A stretch of 64,000 nucleotides of DNA from an uncultured Prevotellaceae bacterium (GCA_902779455.1 CACZBS010000006.1:1-64000), one strand, 5' to 3'; shown: positions 9,229 through 17,554, counted from the stretch's first letter. Notes: generated from the sequence alone by a model not told the origin. Translations and numbers: made by a program.

Positions 9229-9248
9229 AAACCCAAAAACTGTCCAAC

Positions 9249-11111
9249 ATGATTATTCCAAGATATTTTCTCACGATGGCAGCTGCCCTGGCGCTTGGCG
9301 TCCAGGGCACTGCCTCTGCCCAGCAGGCTGACAACGAGATTGTCTACTGCCTGGGCGACCATGAGCTGGACTACGGCACGGGCGGCAAGAACGCCGAGAC
9401 CTACGACGTGGCCCTGCGGCTCATCGACCCGGCCCTGGTGGGCCTCCAGGTGAAGGCCGTGCGCATCAGCTTCGCCCAGACTGATCAGCTGAGCAATGCC
9501 CACGCCTGGCTGACCCGGGAGCTGCCGGCCATCAAGTCGTCGAAGGCCGGCGAGCCTGACATCTGCAAGCAGGCGTTCGATATTTCCACCGACGACGTCG
9601 AGGTGGTCTTCGACGAGCCTTACACGATTACTGCCGAGGGCGTCTACGTCGGCTACTCGTTCGATGTGGCCAAGGTCACCGGCGAGGCTGTCCGACCGGT
9701 CAAGACGACGCAGTACACCTCGCCCGACGGCTTCTATATCCACACCACCAAGGTCTACCGCACGGCCTGGCGCTCGCTCTATCCCAACGCCGGCCAGCTG
9801 GCCATGCAGGTGGAGCTCGCCGGCGACCAGGTGATGCACAATGCCGCCTCGGCCGCCTGGGCTCCCGAGGTGAATCTCAGGACGGGCCAGTCGTGGTGGG
9901 ACGAGTTCGAACTGGTCAACCACGGCAACAAGGGCATCCGCAACGTGGAGTACACCCTTGAGATCGACGGCCAGAGTTTCACCAACAAGGAGGATGTCTA
10001 CGTGAAGAGCGTCTACGGGCGCTATGCCACGGTGCCCTTCGAGCTGCCGGCCATGAGCGAGAAAGGGGCTTATCCTTATACGATCACCATCACGAAGGTG
10101 AACGGTGAGGCTAACGAGGATGCCTATCCCTCGGTCAGTGGCGTCTGCAACGTCTACAACACGCTGCCCAAGCACCGCTCCGTCGTCGAGGAGTACACCG
10201 GCACGTGGTGCGGCTACTGCCCCCGCGGCTTCGTGGGCCTGGAGGAGATGAACCGCCTCTATCCTGACGACTTCATTGGCATCAGCTATCACAATGGCGA
10301 CCCGATGGAGATTACCTCGCAGTTCCCCAGCGACGTCAACGGATTCCCCGACTGCTGGCTCGACCGTAAGGGGCAGACCGACGCCTTCTGCGGCAACAGC
10401 CAGCCCGGCACGTTCGGCATCGACCAGGCCTGGCTGCAGGCCTGCAGCGTCTTCGCCCCCGCAGCCGTCGAGGTGGAGAGCGAGTGGACCGACGATGAGA
10501 CGCTCAAGGCCACGGCCTACGTCACCTTCCCCGTCGAGCGGGCCGACTGCCCCTACGAGCTCGGCTTCGTGCTCACGCAGGACGGCATGACCGGCACGGA
10601 GAGCGGCTGGACCCAGTCGAACTACTACGCCGGCGAGGAGGGGTGGCCTGAGTCGATGGACCAGTTCACGCAGGGCAGCCGCAGCATCAAGGGCCTCGTC
10701 TTCAATGATGTCATCGTCGCCCGGTCGGGCATCGCCGGCATCGAGGGCTCGCTCACGGCTCCCATCGTGGCCGACGTGGCCCAGCAGTACAGCTACGCGT
10801 TCCGCATGCAGGACGTCGTGAACACGTCGGGCCAGAACATCGTGCAGGACAAGCAGCAGCTGCGTGTCATCGCCCTCGTCATCGACACCCGCGACGGCTC
10901 GATCGTCAATGCCAACAAGGCCATGGCCGGCCTGTCGTCGGTGACGACGGGCATCGCCCGTCCGGCCCTCACGCAGGATGAGACCGTCAGCCACGTCGAC
11001 TACTACGACCTGCAGGGCCGCCGCGTGGTGATGCCTCGCCAGGGCAGTCTCTACATCAAGGCTGAGACGACTGCCAACGGCCAGGTGCGCACGTCGAAGA
11101 TCCGAATGTAA
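9249..11111 (+). CDS. Secreted Omp28-like protein with thioredoxin-fold CxxC motif
   Basis: A 620-residue exported protein. The ATG at 9249 gives a good signal peptide (FLTMAAALALGVQGTASAQ), whereas the in-frame GTG at 9225 would overlap the previous stop. After a beta-rich region comes a thioredoxin-like domain at about residue 310 with EEYTGTWCGYCPRGFVGLE, the CxxC-bearing signature of the Omp28-related family, and later ISYHNGDPMEI. The C-terminus (about 585-620) has YYDLQGRRVVMPRQGSLYIK, a Prevotella-type tail. It probably shares a transcript with the 582-residue gene. Thiol-disulfide exchange in the periplasm or at the surface is inferred from the motif. Confidence 0.86.
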   Translation: MIIPRYFLTMAAALALGVQGTASAQQADNEIVYCLGDHELDYGTGGKNAETYDVALRLIDPALVGLQVKAVRISFAQTDQLSNAHAWLTRELPAIKSSKAGEPDICKQAFDISTDDVEVVFDEPYTITAEGVYVGYSFDVAKVTGEAVRPVKTTQYTSPDGFYIHTTKVYRTAWRSLYPNAGQLAMQVELAGDQVMHNAASAAWAPEVNLRTGQSWWDEFELVNHGNKGIRNVEYTLEIDGQSFTNKEDVYVKSVYGRYATVPFELPAMSEKGAYPYTITITKVNGEANEDAYPSVSGVCNVYNTLPKHRSVVEEYTGTWCGYCPRGFVGLEEMNRLYPDDFIGISYHNGDPMEITSQFPSDVNGFPDCWLDRKGQTDAFCGNSQPGTFGIDQAWLQACSVFAPAAVEVESEWTDDETLKATAYVTFPVERADCPYELGFVLTQDGMTGTESGWTQSNYYAGEEGWPESMDQFTQGSRSIKGLVFNDVIVARSGIAGIEGSLTAPIVADVAQQYSYAFRMQDVVNTSGQNIVQDKQQLRVIALVIDTRDGSIVNANKAMAGLSSVTTGIARPALTQDETVSHVDYYDLQGRRVVMPRQGSLYIKAETTANGQVRTSKIRM

Positions 11112-11127
11112 TTCTTTTCTTTCATGT

Positions 11128-11190
11128 GAAGAGGCGGAACGCCGGCAGGCAGAGTCATGCTTACTGTCGTCTCCGTCTCTTCTTCATTAT
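11128..11190 (+). terminator. Terminator after the Omp28-like gene
   Basis: GAAGAGGCGGA (11128-11138) pairs with TCCGTCTCTTC (11172-11182), 11 bp with one G-U pair, followed by TTCATTAT. The loop holds a further GCCGGC segment. Confidence 0.5.
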
Positions 11191-11349
11191 ATGTTCTGCG
11201 AACGAGATTTGGGGGAGGGGTCTGTATATTTTAGCATGCCGTCATCGGCTTTTATGAAGAAAAATCAGGTTGAAATGTAAAAGAAATTCGTAATTTTCTA
11301 AAACATTACGTAATTACCTGAAAATGAGCATAATGTAAAATCGTGAAAA

Positions 11350-11435
11350 AAGAAGCGGTGCTTTTCGCCTCGAGAAGTGCCGCTTTTTGATGCGAGAAGT
11401 GCCGCTTTTCGGGCTGAGAAGCGGCACTTCTTTTT
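11350..11435. repeat. GTGCCGCTTC hairpin repeat, locus 1
   Basis: Alternating AAGCGGTGCTTTTC, GAGAAGTGCCGCTT and GAGAAGCGGCACTTC segments fold into strong hairpins. The best is AGAAGTGCCGCTTTTC (11395-11410) against GAGAAGCGGCACTTCT (11416-11431), 15 of 16 positions, followed by a T-run. The same words recur at 26413-26497 and 34693-34798. Confidence 0.8.
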
Positions 11436-11588
11436 GCAGTGTAAAGAAAATTCTGAATCCGGATACCTTCATGTCGCTGTCGGTGTTTGGACTTCACCTT
11501 TATTAAGGATGCTGACCTTGATTTATGTCAACCGAAGAATTTTGTGGTAAAAAAGTGCAAAGAAATTTGTTGTTTCAATAATAAATCG

Positions 11589-11596
11589 TTATTTTT
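11589..11596 (+). promoter_or_regulatory. -7 element for the 1154-residue secreted protein
   Basis: TATTTTTG matches TAnnTTTG and lies about 41 bases before the ATG at 11637. The open frame extends upstream through it, which supports 11637 as the true start. Confidence 0.5.
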
Positions 11597-11636
11597 GCAC
11601 TCGGAAATATTCTTTTTTTTAAAAAACGATTTGCTT

Positions 11637-14600
11637 ATGAAGAAATTTACCATGATGATGCTCGTTGCCCTGTTCGTGGCAACGGCAACAGTGGCCCAAG
11701 CAGGGCCTAAGCGTGTGGTGAAGCTGCCCCAGAAGCCTGGGCAGACGCAGCTCGCCGCCAGTAAGAACCAGCAGCGCCCCAACCTGCAGCAGCAGCGCGG
11801 ACGGCTCACGGCCGACATGGGCCGCATGATGCGCACCATGGCAGCCAACAACGCCCGCACCGGCCGGCTGAGCATGCCGTGGCAGAAGGCCGCCAAGGCT
11901 CCGGCCCGCGTCGGCGCCCCCATCACGGACCAGCCCGAGGGCCGCTACCAGCTGTATGAGCGCAACGGCGACAGCTTCTTCAACACCATGTTCGGTGTCT
12001 ACGAGAACCCGGCCGTCGGCAAGCTGGCTGAGGTGGTCTTTGCCGACGGTGGCAAGGTCTACATGAAGTATGTCATCTCGCAGGTGTCCTGCCCGGGATG
12101 GATCGAGGGCACGGTCAGCGGTTCGAAGATCTCGTTCACGCTGCCGCAGAACATCTATCCCATGGGCGAGGATGAGAACTACTACGCCATGGCGATGACG
12201 TTCGATGCGGCCGAGCAGACCTACGTCGGCATCACGGACGAGACCACGGTGACGATGGACTACGACGCCGCCACGGGCGAGATCAGCCTGACCAGCGGCG
12301 ACTATGCCACGGGCGACATGATCATCGGACTGGCCGAGGAGGACGGCTTCTGGACGGGCTACGGCGACTGGAATTTCACCATGACCGTCGTGAACGACAA
12401 GCCCCTGAGCGCTCCGGCCGGACTGGAGACCGAGGAGTACGTCATCCAGGCTGACGGCTTCGAGGGCACCATCGCCAACGTGGGCTTCCAGGGCTCGGAC
12501 ATCTACGTGCAGGGTCTCTATCCCACCATGCCCGAGGCTTGGGTGAAGGGCACCATCGCAGGCGACAAGGCCACGTTCAAGAGCGGCCAGTATCTGGGTC
12601 CCGACTTCGATAATATCAGCCTGCAGTATCTCATCTCGGCCACGGCTGAGACGACCCACGTCGAGGATCCCGAGTGGGGCGACTATGACGAGACTTACTA
12701 CTTCGTCAGCCAGGACGACATTGTCTTCAACTACGACGCCGCGACGAAGACGCTCTCCGACGGCTCGATGTTCATGGTCAATGCCGGCACAACCGAGGTC
12801 AGCTATGCCATCTGCTACGAGAACTGCCTGATGAAGCCCTTCGTCGAGGTGGCCGCCACGCCGATGGCTCCCACGTCGGTCGACTACACCGAGATGGGCT
12901 ATGACTACTATACCTACGGCTACGGCTGGAGCTATCTCGACGTGACCATCGTGCCGAACGACGTCGACGGCAACTACATCAAGCCCGACAAGCTGTCGTA
13001 CGTCATCTGGACACGCGTCAACGGCGAGGAGAAGCCGCTCACGCTGAGCGCCTACGACTATCAGAATCTGGATGAGGACATGACCGAGGTGCCCTATGAC
13101 TTCACGGAAGACTGGGACTTCTACGTCCAGGGCACGCAGCGCGAATTCTATCTCTATGTCATCGGCTTCGAGGCCATCGGCGTGCAGACCATCTATCGCG
13201 GCGGCGGCGAGGAGCACCGCTCGGAGATCACCTGGACCGACGTCTGGGGCATGGGCTCCGAGATTCAGCCTGAGGCTGCCACGCCTGACTATCCTGAGGT
13301 CGACCCGTCGGACGTGGGCGGCTCAATCACCTATGGCGCCTACACGGGCAATGAGAGCCGCGTGACCTTCGGCGACTGGAAGCCGCAGACCTACGACGTG
13401 GCCATGAAGGTGGAGGATGCCGCCATCGTCGGCTCCTACATCGAGAGCGTCACCTTCAACCTGCGCACCATCGCCGGACTGTCGAACCTGAAGGTGTGGC
13501 TGTCGAGCCAGCTGCGCGTCGAGGACGGCCAGAACGTGCCCGACCTGGTCAGCGTGCCCGTCGACATGCCCGCACGCACGGGCGACGTCACCATCACCCT
13601 GCCCAAGCCTTACATCATCCCCGAGGAGGGCGTCTACGTGGGCTATTCGTTCGACCTCTCTGAGTCGGCCAACTCAGCGCGCAATATGCCCATCACGATC
13701 GTCAGCGAAGTGAAGCCCAGCGGACTCTTTGTCCACTCGACGGGCGGCATCATGAAATGGCTCGACTTCTCTGAAATAGTCGGCGGCTCGGCCTGCATCA
13801 ACGTCACGCTGGGCGGCAGCCAGGTGAAGGAGAACGCCGTCGCTCCCGTCGACGGACAGACGGTCTACGTGAAGGCTGGTGAACAGGCTACGGCCACCAT
13901 CGACTTCGTCAACCACGGCTCTGAGGGCATCAAGTCGCTCGACGTCGAGTACGACTTCAACGGACTGACGCAGCGTCAGCACATCACGCCCGAGAGCCCC
14001 GTCAAGGGCTTCTTCGGCCTGACCTATACGTACACGCTCACGCTGCCCATCGTCAACAACGCCGGCACGTATGAGCTGGGCGTGAAGGTCGTCAAGGTGA
14101 ACGGCGTCGACAATGAGGAGGAGGCTGCTCCGGCTTCGACCGACATCGTCGTGGTCAACACGATGCCTAAGCACCGCGCCCTGCTCGAGGAGTACACCGG
14201 CACGTGGTGCGGATGGTGCACCCGCGGCTTCGTCGCACTGGAGCTGCTCAAGGAGCTCTATCCTGACGACTATGTCTGCGTGAGCTATCACAACGGCGAC
14301 CCGATGGAGATCACCAGCTACTATCCCTCTGAGGTGGGCGGATTCCCCTCGGCATGGGTGGACCGCGGCATCGAGGTCGATCCCTTCAACGGTCTTGAGG
14401 AGGAGGGATTCCACGTCACTGACGTGCTCGACTGGCGTAACTCGATGTTCGGCATGGCCGACATCTCGGCTAAGGCCAGCCTGAACGCAGAGGCTAACAC
14501 GGTCGACGTCGAGACTGAGGCCACCTTCCCCTTCGATGCTGACGACGCTCAGTTCGCACTGGAGTATATCCTCGTCGAGGACGGACTGACGGGCGAGGGC

Positions 14601-15101
14601 AGCGACTGGACCCAGCAGAACTACTATGCCGGCATGGATGCCGAGGAGGAACTGGCCGAGTTCACCAGCGGCGAGAGCTCTGTCAAGGGTCTGGTGTTCA
14701 ACGATGTGGTCGTCATGCAGTCGGAGCCCGGCGGCATCTTCGAGAGTCTGCCCGCTGAGCTGCAGGCTGACGTTCCCGTGAGCCACGCCTACAGCTTCGA
14801 GCTCGACAATGCCATGAACACGTCGTTTGAGCCCATCATCCAGGATGTCAACCAGCTGTCGGTCGTCGCTCTGGTGATCAACACGGCGACGGGTGAGGTG
14901 TGCAACGCCATCCGCGTGCCCGTCACGACGGATGGTGACGCCACGGCCATCCAGACGGTCGGTGGTCAGGGCCGCACGGTCAGCAGCGTGCAGTACTTTG
15001 ACCTCAGCGGCCGCCAGCTGAGCAGCCGCGCCAAGGGTGCCGGCATCGTCCGCATCAACTATGCCGACGGCACCAGCCGCACGATGAAGGTCATGAAGTA
15101 A
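11637..15101 (+). CDS. Giant secreted protein fusing the 582-residue-type and Omp28-like modules
   Basis: A 1154-residue exported protein with signal peptide MKKFTMMMLVALFVATATVAQA. The N-terminal part (about 1-560) resembles the whole 582-residue protein at 7480: a basic Gln/Arg-rich leader, GWVKG-type repeats, and IGVQTIYRGGGEEHRSEITW. The C-terminal part (about 580-1154) resembles the 620-residue Omp28-like protein at 9249, including VYVGYSFDLSE, NTMPKHRALLEEYTG, the CxxC motif TWCGWCTRGFVALE and CVSYHNGDPMEITSYYPSEV. The tail is QYFDLSGRQLSSRAKGAGIVRI. One chain here therefore carries what two adjacent genes carry upstream. Likely surface-associated; the substrate is unknown. Confidence 0.86.
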   Translation: MKKFTMMMLVALFVATATVAQAGPKRVVKLPQKPGQTQLAASKNQQRPNLQQQRGRLTADMGRMMRTMAANNARTGRLSMPWQKAAKAPARVGAPITDQPEGRYQLYERNGDSFFNTMFGVYENPAVGKLAEVVFADGGKVYMKYVISQVSCPGWIEGTVSGSKISFTLPQNIYPMGEDENYYAMAMTFDAAEQTYVGITDETTVTMDYDAATGEISLTSGDYATGDMIIGLAEEDGFWTGYGDWNFTMTVVNDKPLSAPAGLETEEYVIQADGFEGTIANVGFQGSDIYVQGLYPTMPEAWVKGTIAGDKATFKSGQYLGPDFDNISLQYLISATAETTHVEDPEWGDYDETYYFVSQDDIVFNYDAATKTLSDGSMFMVNAGTTEVSYAICYENCLMKPFVEVAATPMAPTSVDYTEMGYDYYTYGYGWSYLDVTIVPNDVDGNYIKPDKLSYVIWTRVNGEEKPLTLSAYDYQNLDEDMTEVPYDFTEDWDFYVQGTQREFYLYVIGFEAIGVQTIYRGGGEEHRSEITWTDVWGMGSEIQPEAATPDYPEVDPSDVGGSITYGAYTGNESRVTFGDWKPQTYDVAMKVEDAAIVGSYIESVTFNLRTIAGLSNLKVWLSSQLRVEDGQNVPDLVSVPVDMPARTGDVTITLPKPYIIPEEGVYVGYSFDLSESANSARNMPITIVSEVKPSGLFVHSTGGIMKWLDFSEIVGGSACINVTLGGSQVKENAVAPVDGQTVYVKAGEQATATIDFVNHGSEGIKSLDVEYDFNGLTQRQHITPESPVKGFFGLTYTYTLTLPIVNNAGTYELGVKVVKVNGVDNEEEAAPASTDIVVVNTMPKHRALLEEYTGTWCGWCTRGFVALELLKELYPDDYVCVSYHNGDPMEITSYYPSEVGGFPSAWVDRGIEVDPFNGLEEEGFHVTDVLDWRNSMFGMADISAKASLNAEANTVDVETEATFPFDADDAQFALEYILVEDGLTGEGSDWTQQNYYAGMDAEEELAEFTSGESSVKGLVFNDVVVMQSEPGGIFESLPAELQADVPVSHAYSFELDNAMNTSFEPIIQDVNQLSVVALVINTATGEVCNAIRVPVTTDGDATAIQTVGGQGRTVSSVQYFDLSGRQLSSRAKGAGIVRINYADGTSRTMKVMK

Positions 15102-15116
15102 AACTCTCTTTATCTG

Positions 15117-15316
15117 ACAACGAATTAAAACGAATTTAATAATATGCAAACAATAAATTGGTACAATTTGGCTGCCTCTGTAGGAGGCGACGTGTCCCCA
15201 CGTCGCACTTACCGCAGATGTCACGTGAGGACACGTGACCTCCTAAATCGTACAACTTATTGTTTTTACGGTCACTTAACGAATGCGATATTAGTGTAAT
15301 TCGTTTTAATTCGTTG
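15117..15316. mobile_element. 200-bp AT-rich palindromic element with 19-bp terminal inverted repeats
   Basis: The ends at 15118-15136 and 15298-15316 are exact inverted copies (CAACGAATTAAAACGAATT). Inside, AACAATAAATTGGTAC and GTACAACTTATTGTT form a second inverted pair. The centre holds GCGACGTG-TCCC-CACGTCGC (15187-15206) and TCACGTG-AGGA-CACGTGA (15221-15238) within a TAGGAGG...CCTCCTA pair. The nested symmetry suggests a miniature non-coding element. The same outer end recurs at 24311-24634. Mobility is inferred. Confidence 0.65.
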
Positions 15317-15340
15317 CTTTTAAAATAATTGAGACAACAG

Positions 15341-15386
15341 AAAAATGCGGGAGTCCCGGACAAGGGGCTCCCGCATTTTTTTCGGT
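15341..15386. terminator. Bidirectional terminator between convergent genes
   Basis: AAAAATGCGGGAGTCCC (15341-15357) pairs with GGGGCTCCCGCATTTTT (15364-15380), 17 bp with one G-U pair and T-runs on both sides. It separates the 1154-residue secreted protein from the esterase on the opposite strand. Confidence 0.8.
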
Positions 15387-15402
15387 CGTCATGGTGGCGG
15401 AT

Positions 15403-16416
15403 TCATTGTCCGCCGAGCAGCGCGAAGTAGTCGATGACGTCGTCCCACGTCTTGAACTGGTCGCTGCCGAACTCCAGGCGCGTGGCCAGCTCGGAGTGGG
15501 AGTCCTGGCGCTCGATGAGGTAGTCGCCGTAGAGCAGGTGGCGCTGGTTGGTGAAGATGGTGTGGCCCCAGGCCGGGACGTTGACGTATTCGTAGAGCCA
15601 GGGGAGAAGCCCACCCCCTTCCCCTCCCCAAGGGAGGGGTGTAGGATTGGGCGAGGGGGCCGGACAGACGAAATAGACCTGATAGCGCTCGATGAGGAAG
15701 CGCACGGCCTTCTGCGACGAACTGGCCGGCTTCCTGTAGGCGTCGATGAGTGCCTCTATACCTATATATATAATAGGGCGCTCGCGGCCTTCCTGACGGT
15801 CGTCGATCCAGCGGATGACGGGCACGACGGCGTGCATGAACGAGCGGTCGTCCATGCGGTGCTCGCCGTGGAAGCGGATGGCCTGGGGGTAGTGCTCGTG
15901 GAACAGGTCGAACGTGTCGACCGTCGTGTCCTGGTCGCCGAAGAGGCCGTAGACGCGGTGGCGGTCGTCGTCGTCGAGTGCCTCGAACCGCTGCTCTGAC
16001 ACCTGACGGTATTCTTTCACGAGGGCCTTGTCGACATAGAAGGTCTGCACACCGTCCTGACGGGGGTTCTGGAAGGTCTGCGTGCCCGTCATGCCGTGGG
16101 CCTGCATCGTGTCGGCAATCTGCAGGGCGGGGTTGATGCAGATGCGGTCGAAGCCGCGCAGCTGTTCGGTGTACATGCCGCCCATCGACGTGCCGATGAT
16201 GAGGTCGGGCTGCTCGTCCTGACAGAGCTGGCGGAGCAGGCTGAGGGCCTCGGCGGGATGGACGGGCAGGTCGGGGGCCACGACGCGTGCCGAGGGAAAC
16301 ACCGTGCGCATGCGGGTCACCGTGCCTGACTGTCCACTCGACCCGAAGCCATGGACGTACATGATTGTTTTCCCCTTCATGAGCTCGGGGAATTGCTTGA
16401 CGTATTGATTATCCAT
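15403..16416 (-). CDS. YqiA/UPF0227-like alpha/beta-hydrolase with an in-frame repeat
   Basis: A 337-residue cytoplasmic protein. The first half is an alpha/beta-hydrolase of the YqiA/YcfP type: MYVHGFGSSGQSGTV (oxyanion region), DLPVHPAEALSLL, then the nucleophile elbow LIIGTSMGGMYTEQL with Ser. It is annotated as an esterase by family; the substrate is unknown. The second half (about 200-337) ends VNVPAWGHTIFTNQRHLLYGDYLIE. Within it the run SPNPTPLPWGGEGGG is encoded by a GC-rich palindromic repeat unit (15605-15662) inserted without breaking the frame. The ATG at 16416 is preferred to the TTG four codons upstream; a TAACTTTG promoter ends only 10 bases ahead. Confidence 0.82.
   Translation of the reverse strand: MDNQYVKQFPELMKGKTIMYVHGFGSSGQSGTVTRMRTVFPSARVVAPDLPVHPAEALSLLRQLCQDEQPDLIIGTSMGGMYTEQLRGFDRICINPALQIADTMQAHGMTGTQTFQNPRQDGVQTFYVDKALVKEYRQVSEQRFEALDDDDRHRVYGLFGDQDTTVDTFDLFHEHYPQAIRFHGEHRMDDRSFMHAVVPVIRWIDDRQEGRERPIIYIGIEALIDAYRKPASSSQKAVRFLIERYQVYFVCPAPSPNPTPLPWGGEGGGLLPWLYEYVNVPAWGHTIFTNQRHLLYGDYLIERQDSHSELATRLEFGSDQFKTWDDVIDYFALLGGQ
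15605..15662 (-). repeat. GC-rich palindromic repeat unit inside the esterase gene
   Basis: Around the core CCCCTCCCTTGGGGAGGGG (coding strand) the unit reads through as SPNPTPLPWGGEGGGLLPW. It resembles single arms of the repeats at 50098-50243, 52278-52325 and 52884-52976. Removing it would join VCPAP to LPWLYEYV, so the native reading frame is kept. Confidence 0.7.
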
Positions 16417-16425
16417 AAGTGGCGG

Positions 16426-16433
16426 CAAAGTTA
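16426..16433 (-). promoter_or_regulatory. Esterase promoter with almost no leader
   Basis: TAACTTTG on the minus strand (16433-16426) ends 10 bases before the A of the ATG at 16416, so the transcript would have only a few untranslated bases. Confidence 0.5.
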
Positions 16434-16777
16434 CGTATATTTTCCCAAATGGCCAAGAAAATGAATAGAATACTTGATTTATATCAATAATTTGGTTGAT
16501 TTGTAATAGAAATGCCGGTAAAACTTGTGGATTGTAAGAAAAGGTCGTACCTTTGCATCGTGTTTTTCATAGTATTAGATTTAAGGTTAACAAAGGTTGG
16601 GTCACGGCGGTGACCCTTTTTTTGTGTCTCGAAATGATGTTTTTTGTAATAAAATGAAACTTTTCTCGCCGAAAATGATGGTCGGTATTGATTTTTTTTG
16701 TATATTTGCCATCGAAATTAAAGGAAACAGTCGTATAACTTAACTTTATATTATTTACAAAGAACAAAACAAACGTT
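16429..16777. other. Intergenic region with a small transcription unit and aquaporin promoter
   Basis: This 349-base region lies between the divergently transcribed esterase and aquaporin genes. It holds the esterase promoter (16433-16426), a promoter-terminator pair framing a short RNA (16525-16623), and a TATATTTG element (16701-16708) likely to drive the aquaporin gene, with a leader of about 65 nt. Confidence 0.65.
16525..16623 (+). ncRNA. Short transcription unit, possible small RNA or attenuated leader
   Basis: TTG (16525-16527), a 20-base gap and TACCTTTG (16548-16555) form a strong promoter. About 45 bases downstream GGGTCAC-GGCG-GTGACCC (16599-16616) followed by TTTTTTT (16617-16623) is an intrinsic terminator. 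The transcript would be about 63 nt (from near 16561). Its middle (GTATTAGATTTAAGGTTAAC) looks like a sequence I remember recurring in Bacteroidales intergenic regions, but I cannot name an RNA family. It contains no plausible ORF. It may be an independent small RNA or an attenuator ahead of the aquaporin gene. Confidence 0.5.
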
Positions 16778-17455
16778 ATGAAAAAGTATTTAGCAGAAAT
16801 GGTAGGTACGTTCGTACTTACGTTCTTGGGTTGCGGCGCAGCCGTGGCCCTGGGTTGCGGATCTGACACGGCCTCAATCGTCGGCACGGCCATTGCTTTC
16901 GGTCTCTCGGTGGTGGCCATGGCCTACACCATTGGCGGCATCAGCGGGTGCCACATCAATCCGGCCATCACGCTGGGCTGCTTCCTGACGGGTCGCATGA
17001 ATGCCAAGGACTGCGGCATGTACATGCTGTTCCAGGTTATTGGTGCCATCTTGGCTGCTGCCTGTCTGTATCTCGTCGTCTCGACGGCCGGCGAGGGTGC
17101 AATCATCACGACGTCGACGGGTGCCAATGCCTGCTCGTATGGTACGACCAACGGTCTGATTGTTGAGATTGTGCTGACGGCTCTGTTCGTGCTTGTGGTG
17201 CTTGGTGCCACGTCGAAGACCAACGGTGCCACCAACAACTTCGCTGGTCTGGCCATCGGTCTGAGCCTGATCCTGATCCACCTGGTCGGCATCCACTTCA
17301 CGGGCACGTCGGTCAACCCCGCCCGCAGCATCGGCCCCGCCCTGTTCCAGGGTGGTCAGGCTCTGAGCGAGCTCTGGGTCTTCATCGTCGGTCCGCTGGT
17401 GGGTGGCGCCTGCGCTGCCGGTATCTGGAAGTGCATCCATCCGGAGAAAAAGTAA
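16778..17455 (+). CDS. aqpZ: Aquaporin Z-type water channel
   Basis: A 225-residue inner-membrane protein of the MIP family, with six predicted membrane segments and both NPA boxes: GCHINPAITLG near residue 65 and TSVNPARSIGP near residue 185. The residues around the boxes and the short length fit a water-selective aquaporin better than a glycerol facilitator, although selectivity is not proven. It stands alone between its own promoter region and a strong bidirectional terminator. Confidence 0.93.
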   Translation: MKKYLAEMVGTFVLTFLGCGAAVALGCGSDTASIVGTAIAFGLSVVAMAYTIGGISGCHINPAITLGCFLTGRMNAKDCGMYMLFQVIGAILAAACLYLVVSTAGEGAIITTSTGANACSYGTTNGLIVEIVLTALFVLVVLGATSKTNGATNNFAGLAIGLSLILIHLVGIHFTGTSVNPARSIGPALFQGGQALSELWVFIVGPLVGGACAAGIWKCIHPEKK

Positions 17456-17470
17456 AAAGGAAAAGTGAAA

Positions 17471-17532
17471 AGTGAAAAATTTGCTACCGCCACAGTGTAA
17501 TTAACTTGTCAGGCGGTAGCAAATTTTTCACT
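17471..17532. terminator. 21-bp bidirectional terminator hairpin between aqpZ and folE
   Basis: AGTGAAAAATTTGCTACCGCC (17471-17491) and its exact inverse (17512-17532) flank a 20-base loop between convergent genes. The outer part consists of the AGTGAAA simple repeat found at many junctions in this window. A related GCGGCAGCAAATTTTTCAC arm lies at 42694-42712. Confidence 0.8.
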
Positions 17533-17554
17533 TTCCACTCTTCCCTTTTCCCTC

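Larger units (their letters stand above)
11112..11636. other. Gene-free stretch with terminator, hairpin repeats and promoter
   Basis: This 525-base gap contains a terminator hairpin (11128-11182), GTGCCGCTTC-type hairpins (11350-11435) and an AT-rich segment with a TATTTTTG promoter element (11589-11596) for the 1154-residue protein. I see no conserved coding sequence in it. Confidence 0.7.

Noticed and set aside
11487-11636. Upstream extension of the 1154-residue protein to 11487
   Set aside because: The extension passes through a TATTTTTG promoter element and would bury the clear signal peptide starting at 11637.
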